16,015 bases of DNA from Rhodospirillaceae bacterium. GTDB taxonomy: Bacteria > Pseudomonadota > Alphaproteobacteria > JABSOH01. The notes below the pieces were generated by a model. The model was given only the letters and a program-made list of their open reading frames with translations. It had not been told where the DNA came from and did not search any database. The stretch is from NCBI GenBank assembly GCA_020629355.1, contig JAHDDM010000007.1:1-16015 (forward strand), written 5' to 3'. The position numbers and the translations under genes were made by a program. Below are positions 7,939 to 14,237 of this stretch, one piece after another (position 1 is the stretch's first letter; each line of letters begins with the position of its first letter).

Positions 7939-8916
7939 TTAAGGCCGTAAAATTGCTTGCCCGATAATCTTGCGTGCCTGTAAAGTCTCATGGGCATGGG
8001 CAACATCGGTAAGATTGAATTCGGTATCACAGTCAATGCGGACACCATTTTGAATTGCTGTGAATAGCGCATCTGCTGACTGTTGTAGCTCTTCAGGCGT
8101 TGCGATATAATGCCCTAGTGTTGGACGGGTGAGATACAAAGAGCCTTTTGTTGCGAGTATTGCTGGTGCTATGGCATCCACTGCACCAGAAGCATTGCCA
8201 AAGGAAACCATGGTGCCTCTGGGCTGTAGGCAGTCGAGGGATGCCTCAAAGGTGGATTTTCCGACACCGTCGAAAACCACGGGAACACCTGCACCATCTG
8301 TAAAGTCCATAACGCGCTGAGCAATATCTTCGTGATCATAACGGATAATGTGATCACAGCCATGTGCCGTAGCAATTTCGGCTTTTTGCGTAGTTGAGGT
8401 TGTGCCGATCACGGTAGCACCTAATTGTTTTAGCCATTGGCAGGCAATCAGTCCCACGCCGCCAGCAATGGCATGAACAAGTACGGTCTGTCCAGTCTGA
8501 ACAGGAAAACAGCGTTTGATCAGATATTCGCAAGTGAGGCCCTTGAGCAGGATAGCGGCGGCCTTTGTTGCGGGAATGAACGAAGGGATAACAAAAACGC
8601 GGTCTGCTGAAAGGGTATTGTGGGTGGCATAGCCTCCGAGACCCGTATTGTAATAGCCAACAATATCACCAAGTTTCAGGTGATCGACATCTGCCCCTAT
8701 TGCATCGACTGTGCCCACGGCTTCAGCGCCAAGAATTGCAGGCAATGGCACGGGATACAGGCCGCTACGGTGATAGGTATCAATAAAATTCAGTCCGATA
8801 GAAATATGCTTTATGCGTACTTCATTGGGTTGGGGTGTGGTAAGCTCTAGGGGTATCTGCTCAAAGACATCACTGCCACCATGCTGAGCAATACGCATGG
8901 AATAGGGTTGCGTCAT
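7939..8916 (-). CDS. NADPH:quinone oxidoreductase (QorA-like, zinc-independent MDR family)
   Basis: Member of the medium-chain dehydrogenase/reductase superfamily, most like the Qor group that reduces quinones with NADPH. The GroES-like part contains IGLNFIDTYHRSGLYPVPLPAILGAEAVG, in which IDTYHRSG is the Qor signature. The nucleotide-binding part has VLVHAIAGGVGLIACQWLKQLGATVIGT. Cysteine zinc ligands of true alcohol dehydrogenases are not seen at the expected places. About 325 aa, the usual length. Two ATGs in tandem (8919 and 8916) follow a strong GGAGG; the second has better spacing (5 nt) and is chosen. The stop is 2 nt before mnmE, so they are probably one transcript. Substrate cannot be told from sequence. 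Confidence 0.9.
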   Translation of the reverse strand: MTQPYSMRIAQHGGSDVFEQIPLELTTPQPNEVRIKHISIGLNFIDTYHRSGLYPVPLPAILGAEAVGTVDAIGADVDHLKLGDIVGYYNTGLGGYATHNTLSADRVFVIPSFIPATKAAAILLKGLTCEYLIKRCFPVQTGQTVLVHAIAGGVGLIACQWLKQLGATVIGTTSTTQKAEIATAHGCDHIIRYDHEDIAQRVMDFTDGAGVPVVFDGVGKSTFEASLDCLQPRGTMVSFGNASGAVDAIAPAILATKGSLYLTRPTLGHYIATPEELQQSADALFTAIQNGVRIDCDTEFNLTDVAHAHETLQARKIIGQAILRP

Positions 8917-8948
8917 CATTGCCTCCGTAAATTTTTATCCGCTATTTG

Positions 8949-8996
8949 GGTTGTTCAGTGTAGTTATATAGTATTCATTCATATCAGGTTGTTCAG
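8949..8996 (+). repeat. short direct repeat upstream of pyrD
   Basis: GGTTGTTCAG occurs twice in the same direction at 8949-8958 and 8987-8996, start points 38 bp apart, in the gap between the divergent qor-like gene and pyrD. The second copy ends 3 nt before the pyrD ATG. A TATAGT (8967-8972) lies between them as a possible -10 box. Function unknown; it could be an operator or chance. Confidence 0.35.
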
Positions 8997-8999
8997 GTT

Positions 9000-10109
9000 A
9001 TGTTCAATATTCTTCATCATTTGCCACCAGAATTGGCACATCGTGTTGCGATACGGCTGTTGCAGTTTTATGGCGCTCTGCCCGTTTTGTCTTCACATCA
9101 TGGACAAAAAGACATCTCGTGTTTTGGTTTGTCTTTTGCGCATCGATTGGGTGTTGCAGCGGGGCTGGACAAGAACGCTGTCGCCTTTAATGGCCTGATG
9201 CGTCTGGGGTTCAGCTTTGTTGAGGTCGGTACAGTAACGCCAAAGCCGCAGTTGGGGAGTCCTCTGCCAAGGTTGTTCCGCCTACTTGAAGATAAGGCTG
9301 TGATCAATAGGATGGGGTTTAATAATCGGGGTATTGAGGCTCTGGTGCAGCGTGTTCAGCGCGACAGAGGCAAAAGAGCTGAAATATTGGGGATCAATAT
9401 TGGCCCAAATAAAGATTCGCCAGATTCCTTGCAGGATTATATTACCTGCTTTAGGCAAGCCTTGCCCTATGCGGATTATTTTACCATCAATTTATCATCG
9501 CCAAATACGCCAGGTTTGCGGGCGTTGCAACGCGGTGCAGGGATGCGCCGCCTATTACAAAAAATCCGTGAGGCAAGGCAGCAATCTGCCCAAGAAACGT
9601 CACTCAAGCCGCCAATGTTGATCAAGGTCGCACCAGACTGGGAAGAAGAGGATGATTTTTACCGCTTACTTGATGCTGGTGTTGCGGAAGAATTTGATGG
9701 TTTTATCATCTCGAATACGACGGTCTCTAGACCAGAGGCAGTGCAGAGCCAGCATAAACAGGAAATAGGTGGCCTATCTGGCGCACCGCTTTTTGCGCTT
9801 TCAACGATGTATCTGGCGCGCGCCTATCAGCATTTGGCAGGTGCGGTACCTCTGGTTGGCGTTGGCGGAATATCTTGTCAATCTGATGCCATTCTCAAAT
9901 TGCAAGCTGGTGCAGACCTTCTGCAAGTTTATTCAGGGTTGACAATTTCTCCCAAAAAGATTGTGTCTATATTCAGGCGAAAGTGTGGCAATCCAAGAGA
10001 AAACGCTCTTTTCTATTCCGATGTTGATCAGGCTGTGATAGGGTGTGAGGCAAGTAATCTGGTTCACGAAAAAAAGCTTCGAGAATTTATGCTGTCGCAA
10101 AATGATTGA
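9000..10109 (+). CDS. pyrD: dihydroorotate dehydrogenase, class 2 (quinone-linked)
   Basis: Oxidises dihydroorotate to orotate with transfer of electrons through FMN to membrane quinone, in pyrimidine synthesis. The N-terminal amphipathic stretch (LAHRVAIRLLQFYGALP) is typical of class 2 enzymes and their membrane attachment. Then come GVAAGLDKNA, GFVEVGT-like FSFVEVGTVTPKPQ, INRMGFNNRG, GINIGPNKDS, the catalytic serine block NLSSPNTPGLR (164-174), ISNTTVSRP, GGLSGAPLF and VGVGGI. At 369 aa it is somewhat longer than E. coli PyrD (336 aa), with the extra length at the C-terminus. The Shine-Dalgarno is weak (CAGG). It is followed by the XRE gene after about 75 nt. Confidence 0.95.
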   Translation: MFNILHHLPPELAHRVAIRLLQFYGALPVLSSHHGQKDISCFGLSFAHRLGVAAGLDKNAVAFNGLMRLGFSFVEVGTVTPKPQLGSPLPRLFRLLEDKAVINRMGFNNRGIEALVQRVQRDRGKRAEILGINIGPNKDSPDSLQDYITCFRQALPYADYFTINLSSPNTPGLRALQRGAGMRRLLQKIREARQQSAQETSLKPPMLIKVAPDWEEEDDFYRLLDAGVAEEFDGFIISNTTVSRPEAVQSQHKQEIGGLSGAPLFALSTMYLARAYQHLAGAVPLVGVGGISCQSDAILKLQAGADLLQVYSGLTISPKKIVSIFRRKCGNPRENALFYSDVDQAVIGCEASNLVHEKKLREFMLSQND

Positions 10110-10136
10110 AGAGTAAAAAACTGAACCAAGTGTTTT

Positions 10137-10142
10137 TATAAT
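10137..10142 (+). promoter_or_regulatory. possible -10 box before the XRE gene
   Basis: A perfect TATAAT lies 43 nt before the XRE start codon, but no convincing -35 box is found at the right spacing. The regulator may therefore be transcribed from here or by read-through from pyrD. Confidence 0.25.
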
Positions 10143-10184
10143 GCAATTTGATCCTCAAACATATTTAAGATTAGAGTTAAGATA

Positions 10185-10622
10185 ATGAATCAATCCGATG
10201 ACCTGAGTAATCCTAATATTGACCTGTATATCGCCCAGAAAATTCGCTATTACCGCCAGAGAGCGCGTTTGACGTTGAATCAGCTTGCAGTTCTTCTTGA
10301 GGATATTTCTTTTCAGCAACTTCAGAAGTATGAAAGTGGCGCAAACAGGGTCAGCAGTAGCCGTCTATTTCATATAGCGGGTGTTTTGGCTGTACCAATT
10401 TCAAACTTTTTTCCTCGTTTTGTGCAAGATGCGGGTAGTGTACTATCGCTTTCGGAGGAAAAAGAATTGCAAAGTCTGGTGATGGAAGGGCCTTTTGCGA
10501 AGGAGGTTTATACTTTAATGTCTTCCTGTATGCAGATAGAGGATCATCACAAGCGTAAAAAAGTGCTCGATCTTTGTCAGCAGTTGGTGGATAATTTCGT
10601 TGAGTTTGACGAAGAAGATTAA
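10185..10622 (+). CDS. XRE-family helix-turn-helix regulator
   Basis: Small DNA-binding protein of 145 aa in the style common in alphaproteobacteria. Residues about 13-70 form a Cro/C1-type domain: IAQKIRYYRQRARLTLNQLAVLLEDISFQQLQKYESGANRVSSSRLFHIAGVL, in which FQQLQKYE-G-NR-S-SRL is the signature of this group. The C-terminal half (SEEKELQSLVMEGPFAKEVYTLMSSCMQIEDHHKRKKVLDLCQQLVDN) resembles the helical tail of the same proteins. Target genes cannot be inferred. It lies between pyrD and trmB on the same strand, with gaps of about 75 and 47 nt. No phage genes are nearby, so a chromosomal house regulator is more likely than a prophage repressor. Confidence 0.88.
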   Translation: MNQSDDLSNPNIDLYIAQKIRYYRQRARLTLNQLAVLLEDISFQQLQKYESGANRVSSSRLFHIAGVLAVPISNFFPRFVQDAGSVLSLSEEKELQSLVMEGPFAKEVYTLMSSCMQIEDHHKRKKVLDLCQQLVDNFVEFDEED

Positions 10623-10632
10623 CCGACGGTGT

Positions 10633-10663
10633 CTCTCTGCAAACTCTTAATGTTTGGAGAGAG
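10633..10663 (+). promoter_or_regulatory. hairpin enclosing the trmB ribosome-binding site
   Basis: CTCTCTGCAAAC (10633-10644) can pair with GTTTGGAGAGAG (10652-10663) across a 7-nt loop: 12 paired positions with one internal G/G mismatch. The 3' arm is the trmB Shine-Dalgarno region (GGAGAGAG), 7 nt before the GTG start. No T-run follows, so it is not a standard terminator. It may limit trmB translation. Confidence 0.5.
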
Positions 10664-10669
10664 TATATA

Positions 10670-11359
10670 GTGACCGAATTTCGTTCTTTCGGGCGGCGTC
10701 GTGGCCGCAAATTGCGCCCGTATCAAAGCGAGGTCTACAGCGATTTATTGCCAAAATTGGCTTTGGATATACCAGAAGAGGGTTGTTGGGATCCTCGTGA
10801 AGCTTTTGCTCAGCCAGATTTGCCGTTGAATCTTGAAATAGGCTTTGGCAGGGGAGAATATCTGTTTCAGCGTTCGTTGTTATTTCCTCAGCAGAACTTT
10901 ATTGGTGCAGAACCGTATGAGAATGGCGTTGCCAAACTCTTAACGTCTATTTCGGAGCATTATACTAGCGAAACCCCTTCAAGGTGTAACATTCGCCTTT
11001 TTGTTGATGATGTTCGAGATTTAATCGGTAAAATACCGAATAAATGCCTTCATCGTATCGATATTCCTTTTCCTGATCCGTGGCCGAAAGTGCGTCATCG
11101 TCGTCGTCGCCTGATCAATACGAGTCTTTTGCAGCAGATTCGGCGTGTTCTCTGTGATGGTGGACAGCTTTGCATCGCCACAGACCACGAAGACTATCTT
11201 GAGGCAATTCTTGTGTTGATGCAGCAATTCCCAGAATTTCGCTGGCAGGCAACCAAGGCCAGTGATTGGCAACAGCCCTGGTATGGTATCCAGACGCGCT
11301 ATGCTGAAAAGGCTTTGCGGGCAGGCAGGCGAGGGTATTATCTGCATTTTGTGCTCTAA
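10670..11359 (+). CDS. trmB: tRNA (guanine-N7)-methyltransferase TrmB
   Basis: Methylates N7 of G46 in the tRNA variable loop with S-adenosylmethionine. The 229-aa protein starts at a GTG (10670) preceded by GGAGAGAG. The N-terminal FGRRRGRKLRPYQ is typical of alphaproteobacterial TrmB. The SAM loop is LEIGFGRGEY (about 55-64), and the signature FPDPWPKVRHRRRRL (134-148) includes the basic patch that meets tRNA. The C-terminal GIQTRYAEKALRAGRRGYYLHF matches the T-x-YE-KA-x-x-G end of the family. The last 4 nt overlap the end of the convergent dusA. Its ribosome-binding site is in a predicted hairpin. Confidence 0.95.
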   Translation: MTEFRSFGRRRGRKLRPYQSEVYSDLLPKLALDIPEEGCWDPREAFAQPDLPLNLEIGFGRGEYLFQRSLLFPQQNFIGAEPYENGVAKLLTSISEHYTSETPSRCNIRLFVDDVRDLIGKIPNKCLHRIDIPFPDPWPKVRHRRRRLINTSLLQQIRRVLCDGGQLCIATDHEDYLEAILVLMQQFPEFRWQATKASDWQQPWYGIQTRYAEKALRAGRRGYYLHFVL

Positions 11360-12336
11360 GCCGCTATTTTCAAGAGGCTCTCCAGATGAGGATTTTTTTC
11401 TCTTGTGAGATCCGTCAGGGTGGTGCGCCAGAGTTTTGCGCCAGAGACTCCGCTAATCAGGTTCATGGCACTACGCAACATTTCTTGCGGCCTTGCGCCT
11501 TGTGCCAAAGACTCTTGCCAGAACGGGAGCATTTTTTGCAATATGGCTTCAAAGGTTGGTATTTCAGTGGCAAAAAGTGCTGCATTTAACTCTGCCATGA
11601 GCCACGGATTGGCAAAAGCGGCGCGCCCGATCATTACGCCGTCAACATGTCGAAGCTGCTCAAGGCATGTTTCTTTTTCTGCAAGGCCGCCATTGATGAT
11701 GATGCGCATATCTGGCTTGTCGGCCTTGAGGCGGTGTACTGTATTGTAGTCTAGTTGCGGTATGGTGCGGTTTTTCTTGGGGTCAAGACCCTTCAGCCAT
11801 GCGGTGCGGGCGTGGAGAATCAGATGTGTACAGTGATTTCTTTGCAGAATTTCTGTTAGGTGTATTAAACGTTCATAGCCAGTATGATCATCGACTCCTA
11901 GACGCATTTTGACACTGATGGGGACGCGGCTGGTTTCGTGCATGGCGGCAACCAATTCACCAAGCAGTACGGGGTCTTTCATTAAACATGCGCCGAAGCC
12001 GCCAGCTTGAACCCGCGGGGATGGGCAGCCAACGTTCAGGTTAATTTCGGCAATGGCTGTGCTTTCGGTATGGTCATGTAAGGCGCGTATGGCCTGTGCC
12101 AGAGTCGTTGGATTAGCGCTAGCCAGTTGAAAAGCAAGGGGGAACTCGTTTGCATGATGCGCAAGTAGGCGGTGGCGATTGCCGTGAATGATGCTTTGAT
12201 CGACCAGCATTTCAGAATACAGCCTGAGGTTCGGCGCTATCTGCCGCATCAGATAGCGACCATAGGGGCAGGTCCAGGCCATCATGGGTGCAAGAGAAAA
12301 GTGATGAAGGTTTGCATCACTATGGGAATGTGTCAT
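11356..12336 (-). CDS. dusA: tRNA-dihydrouridine synthase A (DusA)
   Basis: Flavin enzyme that reduces uridine 20/20a of the tRNA D-loop with NADPH. The 326-aa protein has SLAPMMAWT at the N-terminus and YSEMLVDQ, and NVGCPSPRVQAGGFGACLM with the expected catalytic Cys104. VPISVKMRLGVDD and HARTAWLKGLDPKKNRTIPQLDY are DusA-specific blocks; INGGLAE and GVMIGRAAFANPW complete the FMN site. One oddity: the near-invariant APM-DWT of DusA reads APMMAWT (Ala20 for Asp). No Shine-Dalgarno precedes the ATG. The start is only 33 nt from the divergent cyclophilin start. Confidence 0.93.
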   Translation of the reverse strand: MTHSHSDANLHHFSLAPMMAWTCPYGRYLMRQIAPNLRLYSEMLVDQSIIHGNRHRLLAHHANEFPLAFQLASANPTTLAQAIRALHDHTESTAIAEINLNVGCPSPRVQAGGFGACLMKDPVLLGELVAAMHETSRVPISVKMRLGVDDHTGYERLIHLTEILQRNHCTHLILHARTAWLKGLDPKKNRTIPQLDYNTVHRLKADKPDMRIIINGGLAEKETCLEQLRHVDGVMIGRAAFANPWLMAELNAALFATEIPTFEAILQKMLPFWQESLAQGARPQEMLRSAMNLISGVSGAKLWRTTLTDLTREKNPHLESLLKIAA

Positions 12337-12338
12337 AA

Positions 12339-12367
12339 TATATAGGAAGTGAATAATGAGAGGTAAA
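12339..12367 (-). promoter_or_regulatory. candidate dusA promoter
   Basis: Minus-strand TTTACC (12367-12362), 17-nt spacer, TATATA (12344-12339), ending 2 nt before the dusA ATG. The transcript would begin at or near the start codon, which fits the lack of a Shine-Dalgarno. It overlaps the ribosome-binding site of the divergent cyclophilin gene. Prediction by eye only. Confidence 0.25.
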
Positions 12368-12369
12368 CA

Positions 12370-12936
12370 ATGGTTTTCATAGCGGATTTTGGACGTTTAG
12401 GCGAGGGTTTTAAGAGTTGGCGTATGATTGTTACGGCAATGGTTTTGTGGCTAATGATGGGGAGTGCAGCAATGGCTGAAGAAAAGATTGTAATGGAATT
12501 GGAAAGCGGTACGGTGGAGATTGAAACCTTGCCTGCTCTTGCGCCGAATCATGTTGCGCGAATCAAAGAGCTGGTGGCAGAGGGGTTTTATGATGGTGTG
12601 GTATTCCATCGTGTGATCCCGGGCTTTATGGCGCAAACTGGCGACCCGACAGGCACGGGTAGCGGTGGTTCAGGGCAAAAACTTGATGGGGAGTTTTCGC
12701 GGCAGCCTCATGTGCGCGGTACGGTTTCCATGGCAAGAACCTCGAACCCGAACAGTGCGGATAGCCAGTTTTTTATTGTTTATGATGACGCGCCGCATCT
12801 GGATGGTCAGTATACGGTTTGGGGGCAAGTCAGTGCAGGGATGGAGCATATCGAGGCTATCCCTGGTGGTACAGGTGGCAATGGTCGCGTGGTGGATGAG
12901 CCAGTGCAGATTATTCGGATGTATCTTGAAGAATGA
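12370..12936 (+). CDS. exported peptidyl-prolyl cis-trans isomerase (cyclophilin type)
   Basis: Catalyses proline isomerisation in protein folding, predicted in the periplasm. The N-terminus carries a hydrophobic stretch (MIVTAMVLWLMMGSAAMA) with a likely signal peptidase cut after AMA, before EEKIV. The cyclophilin core shows FYDGVVFHRVIPGFMAQTGDPTGTG with the active-site Arg and Phe. GTVSMARTSNPNSADSQFFI and LDGQYTVWGQV follow. The ATG at 12370 has AGAGG upstream, giving 188 aa and a long n-region. An internal ATG at 12424 with AAGAG upstream would give a shorter, more ordinary signal peptide; both are possible. It converges on the LysR gene with a 9-nt gap and no visible terminator. Confidence 0.94.
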   Translation: MVFIADFGRLGEGFKSWRMIVTAMVLWLMMGSAAMAEEKIVMELESGTVEIETLPALAPNHVARIKELVAEGFYDGVVFHRVIPGFMAQTGDPTGTGSGGSGQKLDGEFSRQPHVRGTVSMARTSNPNSADSQFFIVYDDAPHLDGQYTVWGQVSAGMEHIEAIPGGTGGNGRVVDEPVQIIRMYLEE

Positions 12937-12945
12937 GTGGGCTAC

Positions 12946-13866
12946 CTAGTAACAGCTGTTCTTCATAATGGTTTCGTCATGGGCGGCTTCTTCTGATAGC
13001 CAGTGGATAATGTCCATCATCACGGTGTTTTCCACATTCTCTTGTGGTGTAATAATCATGTATTTCCGCCGAGTCGGCAGTGGTTTATTAAACAGTGGGA
13101 TGAGATTTCTCTGCTCCAGTGCGCGCTGTACCATCAGGCGTCGGGCGAGTGCGACACCTTGACCTTCTATCGCGGCTTGAATTGCCAAGTCGCCGTGGCT
13201 AAAGGATAGGATATGCTCTGGCGTTACAGTATTCAGCTCGTAATAGCTGAACCAGCCATTCCAGCCGAGTGTATCGTCTTGATGAATCAAGGTATGTTGC
13301 GCAAGATCACTTGGTTGTCGTAGGGGGCGTTCGGAGTTTTCCAGCAGACTAGGTGCGCAAACAGGCAGATAATATTCATCCATAATTTTGCGCTGCCACA
13401 TATCTTTTGAGACGGGGTGGCTAAAATTGATGGCAAAATCGACGGTATCGCCAGAACTGAAATTATCTGGTGTATCTGAGGCAATCACCATCAAGTCAAT
13501 ATCAGGAAAGGCACAGCGCAATCGTCCTAACTTCGAGACCAGCCATGTTGCGGCAATAGAAGGTAAGGTACTGATGGTGATTTTTTTGCTGGCATTGCCT
13601 TCGCGCATTTTCTCAACGCTACGCTGGAGCATGGGTAGGACTTTACGCACGATCAATAGGAACTCATGGCCTTGACTGGTGAGAATCAGGCGGCGATTTT
13701 GCCGTAGAAACAGTTTTTGCTGCACCAGCTCTTCCAGTCCGTTAATTTGGTGGCTGATTGCAGACTGGGTCAGAAAAAGTTCTTCTGCCGCTCTCGTAAA
13801 GGACAGGTGACGTGCGCTTGCCTCAAAGGTACGCAGTTGGCTGGTGCTAGGCAGATGTGGAAACAT
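12946..13866 (-). CDS. LysR-type transcriptional regulator (GcvA/AmpR-like)
   Basis: DNA-binding regulator of 306 aa. The N-terminal winged helix-turn-helix (about 8-66: LRTFEASARHLSFTRAAEELFLTQSAISHQINGLEEL, then LFLRQNRRLILTSQG) is very close to the GcvA/AmpR branch. The rest is the two-lobed effector-binding domain, with SIAATWLVSKLGRL, DFAINFS and the late HGDLAIQAAIEGQGVALARR typical of GcvA-like members. The effector is not predictable. Such regulators often act on the gene running away from their own start; here the nearest such unit is not a protein gene but the candidate small RNA at about 13949-14043. A palindromic T-N11-A box lies between them. The C-terminal end after residue 290 (AHDETIMKNSCY) is not conserved in the family as far as I recall. 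Confidence 0.93.
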   Translation of the reverse strand: MFPHLPSTSQLRTFEASARHLSFTRAAEELFLTQSAISHQINGLEELVQQKLFLRQNRRLILTSQGHEFLLIVRKVLPMLQRSVEKMREGNASKKITISTLPSIAATWLVSKLGRLRCAFPDIDLMVIASDTPDNFSSGDTVDFAINFSHPVSKDMWQRKIMDEYYLPVCAPSLLENSERPLRQPSDLAQHTLIHQDDTLGWNGWFSYYELNTVTPEHILSFSHGDLAIQAAIEGQGVALARRLMVQRALEQRNLIPLFNKPLPTRRKYMIITPQENVENTVMMDIIHWLSEEAAHDETIMKNSCY

Positions 13867-13884
13867 TGTGGCATCTCATGAATA

Positions 13885-13897
13885 TATCTAATGGATA
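13885..13897. promoter_or_regulatory. candidate LysR-type operator (T-N11-A)
   Basis: TATC-TAATG-GATA is a perfect 4+4 bp dyad fitting the T-N11-A rule for LysR regulators. It lies 19 nt before the LysR start codon. Its centre is about 58 nt upstream of the predicted small RNA start, the usual place of an activating site. A wider TCATG/CATGA dyad (13876-13880, 13898-13902) surrounds it, slightly off centre. Confidence 0.45.
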
Positions 13898-13913
13898 CAT
13901 GATGATGTTTCGA

Positions 13914-13942
13914 TTGTAAAGCCTCTTGTCTGGTCTTATAAC
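13914..13942 (+). promoter_or_regulatory. candidate promoter of the small RNA
   Basis: TTGTAA (13914-13919), 17-nt spacer, TATAAC (13937-13942; 5 of 6 to consensus). Predicted start of transcription is about 13948-13950, just at the base of the first hairpin. A minus-strand TTTACA (13920-13915) occupies the same bases and may be the -35 of the LysR gene, so the two promoters could exclude each other. Confidence 0.45.
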
Positions 13943-13948
13943 TGTTCT

Positions 13949-14043
13949 TGTTCGGTTGTGGTTTTTCTCCCTCCCATCCACAACAGACAAAACAAGATGG
14001 CCTCGTTCTGGTTTCCCTCCTTTTTCCAGAACGGGGCTTTTTT
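13949..14043 (+). ncRNA. candidate small RNA with C-rich anti-SD loops (CcsR/'cuckoo'-like)
   Basis: About 95 nt. Hairpin 1 pairs GTTGTGG (13955-13961) with CCACAAC (13978-13984); a lower arm CTTGTT/AACAAG (13947-13952, 13991-13996) may extend it. Its 16-nt loop carries CTCCCTCCC (13967-13975). Hairpin 2 is the terminator (14000-14037, then T6), with CCCTCC (14015-14020) in its loop. No reading frame of note lies inside. Two hairpins exposing anti-Shine-Dalgarno-like C-rich loops are the mark of the alphaproteobacterial CcsR/'cuckoo' RNAs, which in Rhodobacter are co-transcribed with a DUF1127 gene. A DUF1127 gene lies about 195 nt downstream here. The motif is not exactly the CCUCCUCCC of those RNAs, so family membership is inference. 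Confidence 0.6.
14000..14043 (+). terminator. Rho-independent terminator of the small RNA
   Basis: Stem 14000-14011 with 14026-14037: 12 bp including one G-U pair. The loop is 14 nt (14012-14025) and is followed by T6 (14038-14043). No protein gene on the plus strand lies directly upstream, which itself argues for a short non-coding transcript. Confidence 0.75.
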
Positions 14044-14137
14044 GTGTTTTTTCGCCATTGCTCACCATAAGACAAGTGTGGCAAGAGTGCAAATCATTAT
14101 TAAAAAATTTAATGAAAAATAAAATTTATTTCGCTTG

Positions 14138-14165
14138 TTGTTAAGCGTGTATCGAGCGATATATG
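14138..14165 (+). promoter_or_regulatory. possible DUF1127 promoter
   Basis: TTGTTA (14138-14143), 16-nt spacer, TATATG (14160-14165). Each box matches the consensus at 4 of 6 positions. It lies in the A+T-rich stretch after the small RNA terminator and would give a leader of about 65 nt. A CTTG at 14134-14137 could instead be part of a heat-shock-sigma type box. Confidence 0.25.
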
Positions 14166-14187
14166 GGCTGTAAGCAAAACATGCTCA

Positions 14188-14220
14188 GCTTAAATTCATT
14201 AAGCATTTTAATAATTTTTT
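14188..14220 (+). promoter_or_regulatory. leader hairpin before the DUF1127 gene
   Basis: GCTTAA (14188-14193) pairs perfectly with TTAAGC (14199-14204) around a 5-nt loop. A T-rich tract ending in T6 (14215-14220) follows, just before the AAGGAG ribosome-binding site. It is too short and A+T-rich to be a firm terminator; it may be a weak attenuator or an mRNA-stability element. Confidence 0.3.
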
Positions 14221-14237
14221 CTTCAAGGAGTTCTCTC

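Noticed and set aside
11093..11112. CGT-rich triplet repeat in trmB as a microsatellite.
   Set aside because: It encodes the conserved basic patch RHRRRRR after FPDPWPK, so protein constraint explains it.
12951..12960. Perfect 10-bp palindrome AACAGCTGTT at the end of the LysR gene, considered as a terminator or operator.
   Set aside because: No loop and no T-run; it lies in the last codons of the gene and a 10-bp palindrome is expected by chance in a window this size.
13770..14092. Minus-strand reading frames of 104 and 81 codons across the LysR start and the small RNA.
   Set aside because: No family resemblance, no ribosome-binding sites that decide them, and they cross the hairpins and the terminator on the other strand.
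14163..14237. Longer start for the DUF1127 gene at the ATG at 14163.
   Set aside because: It has no Shine-Dalgarno, the added residues look unlike the family, and AAGGAG is ideally placed for the ATG at 14238.
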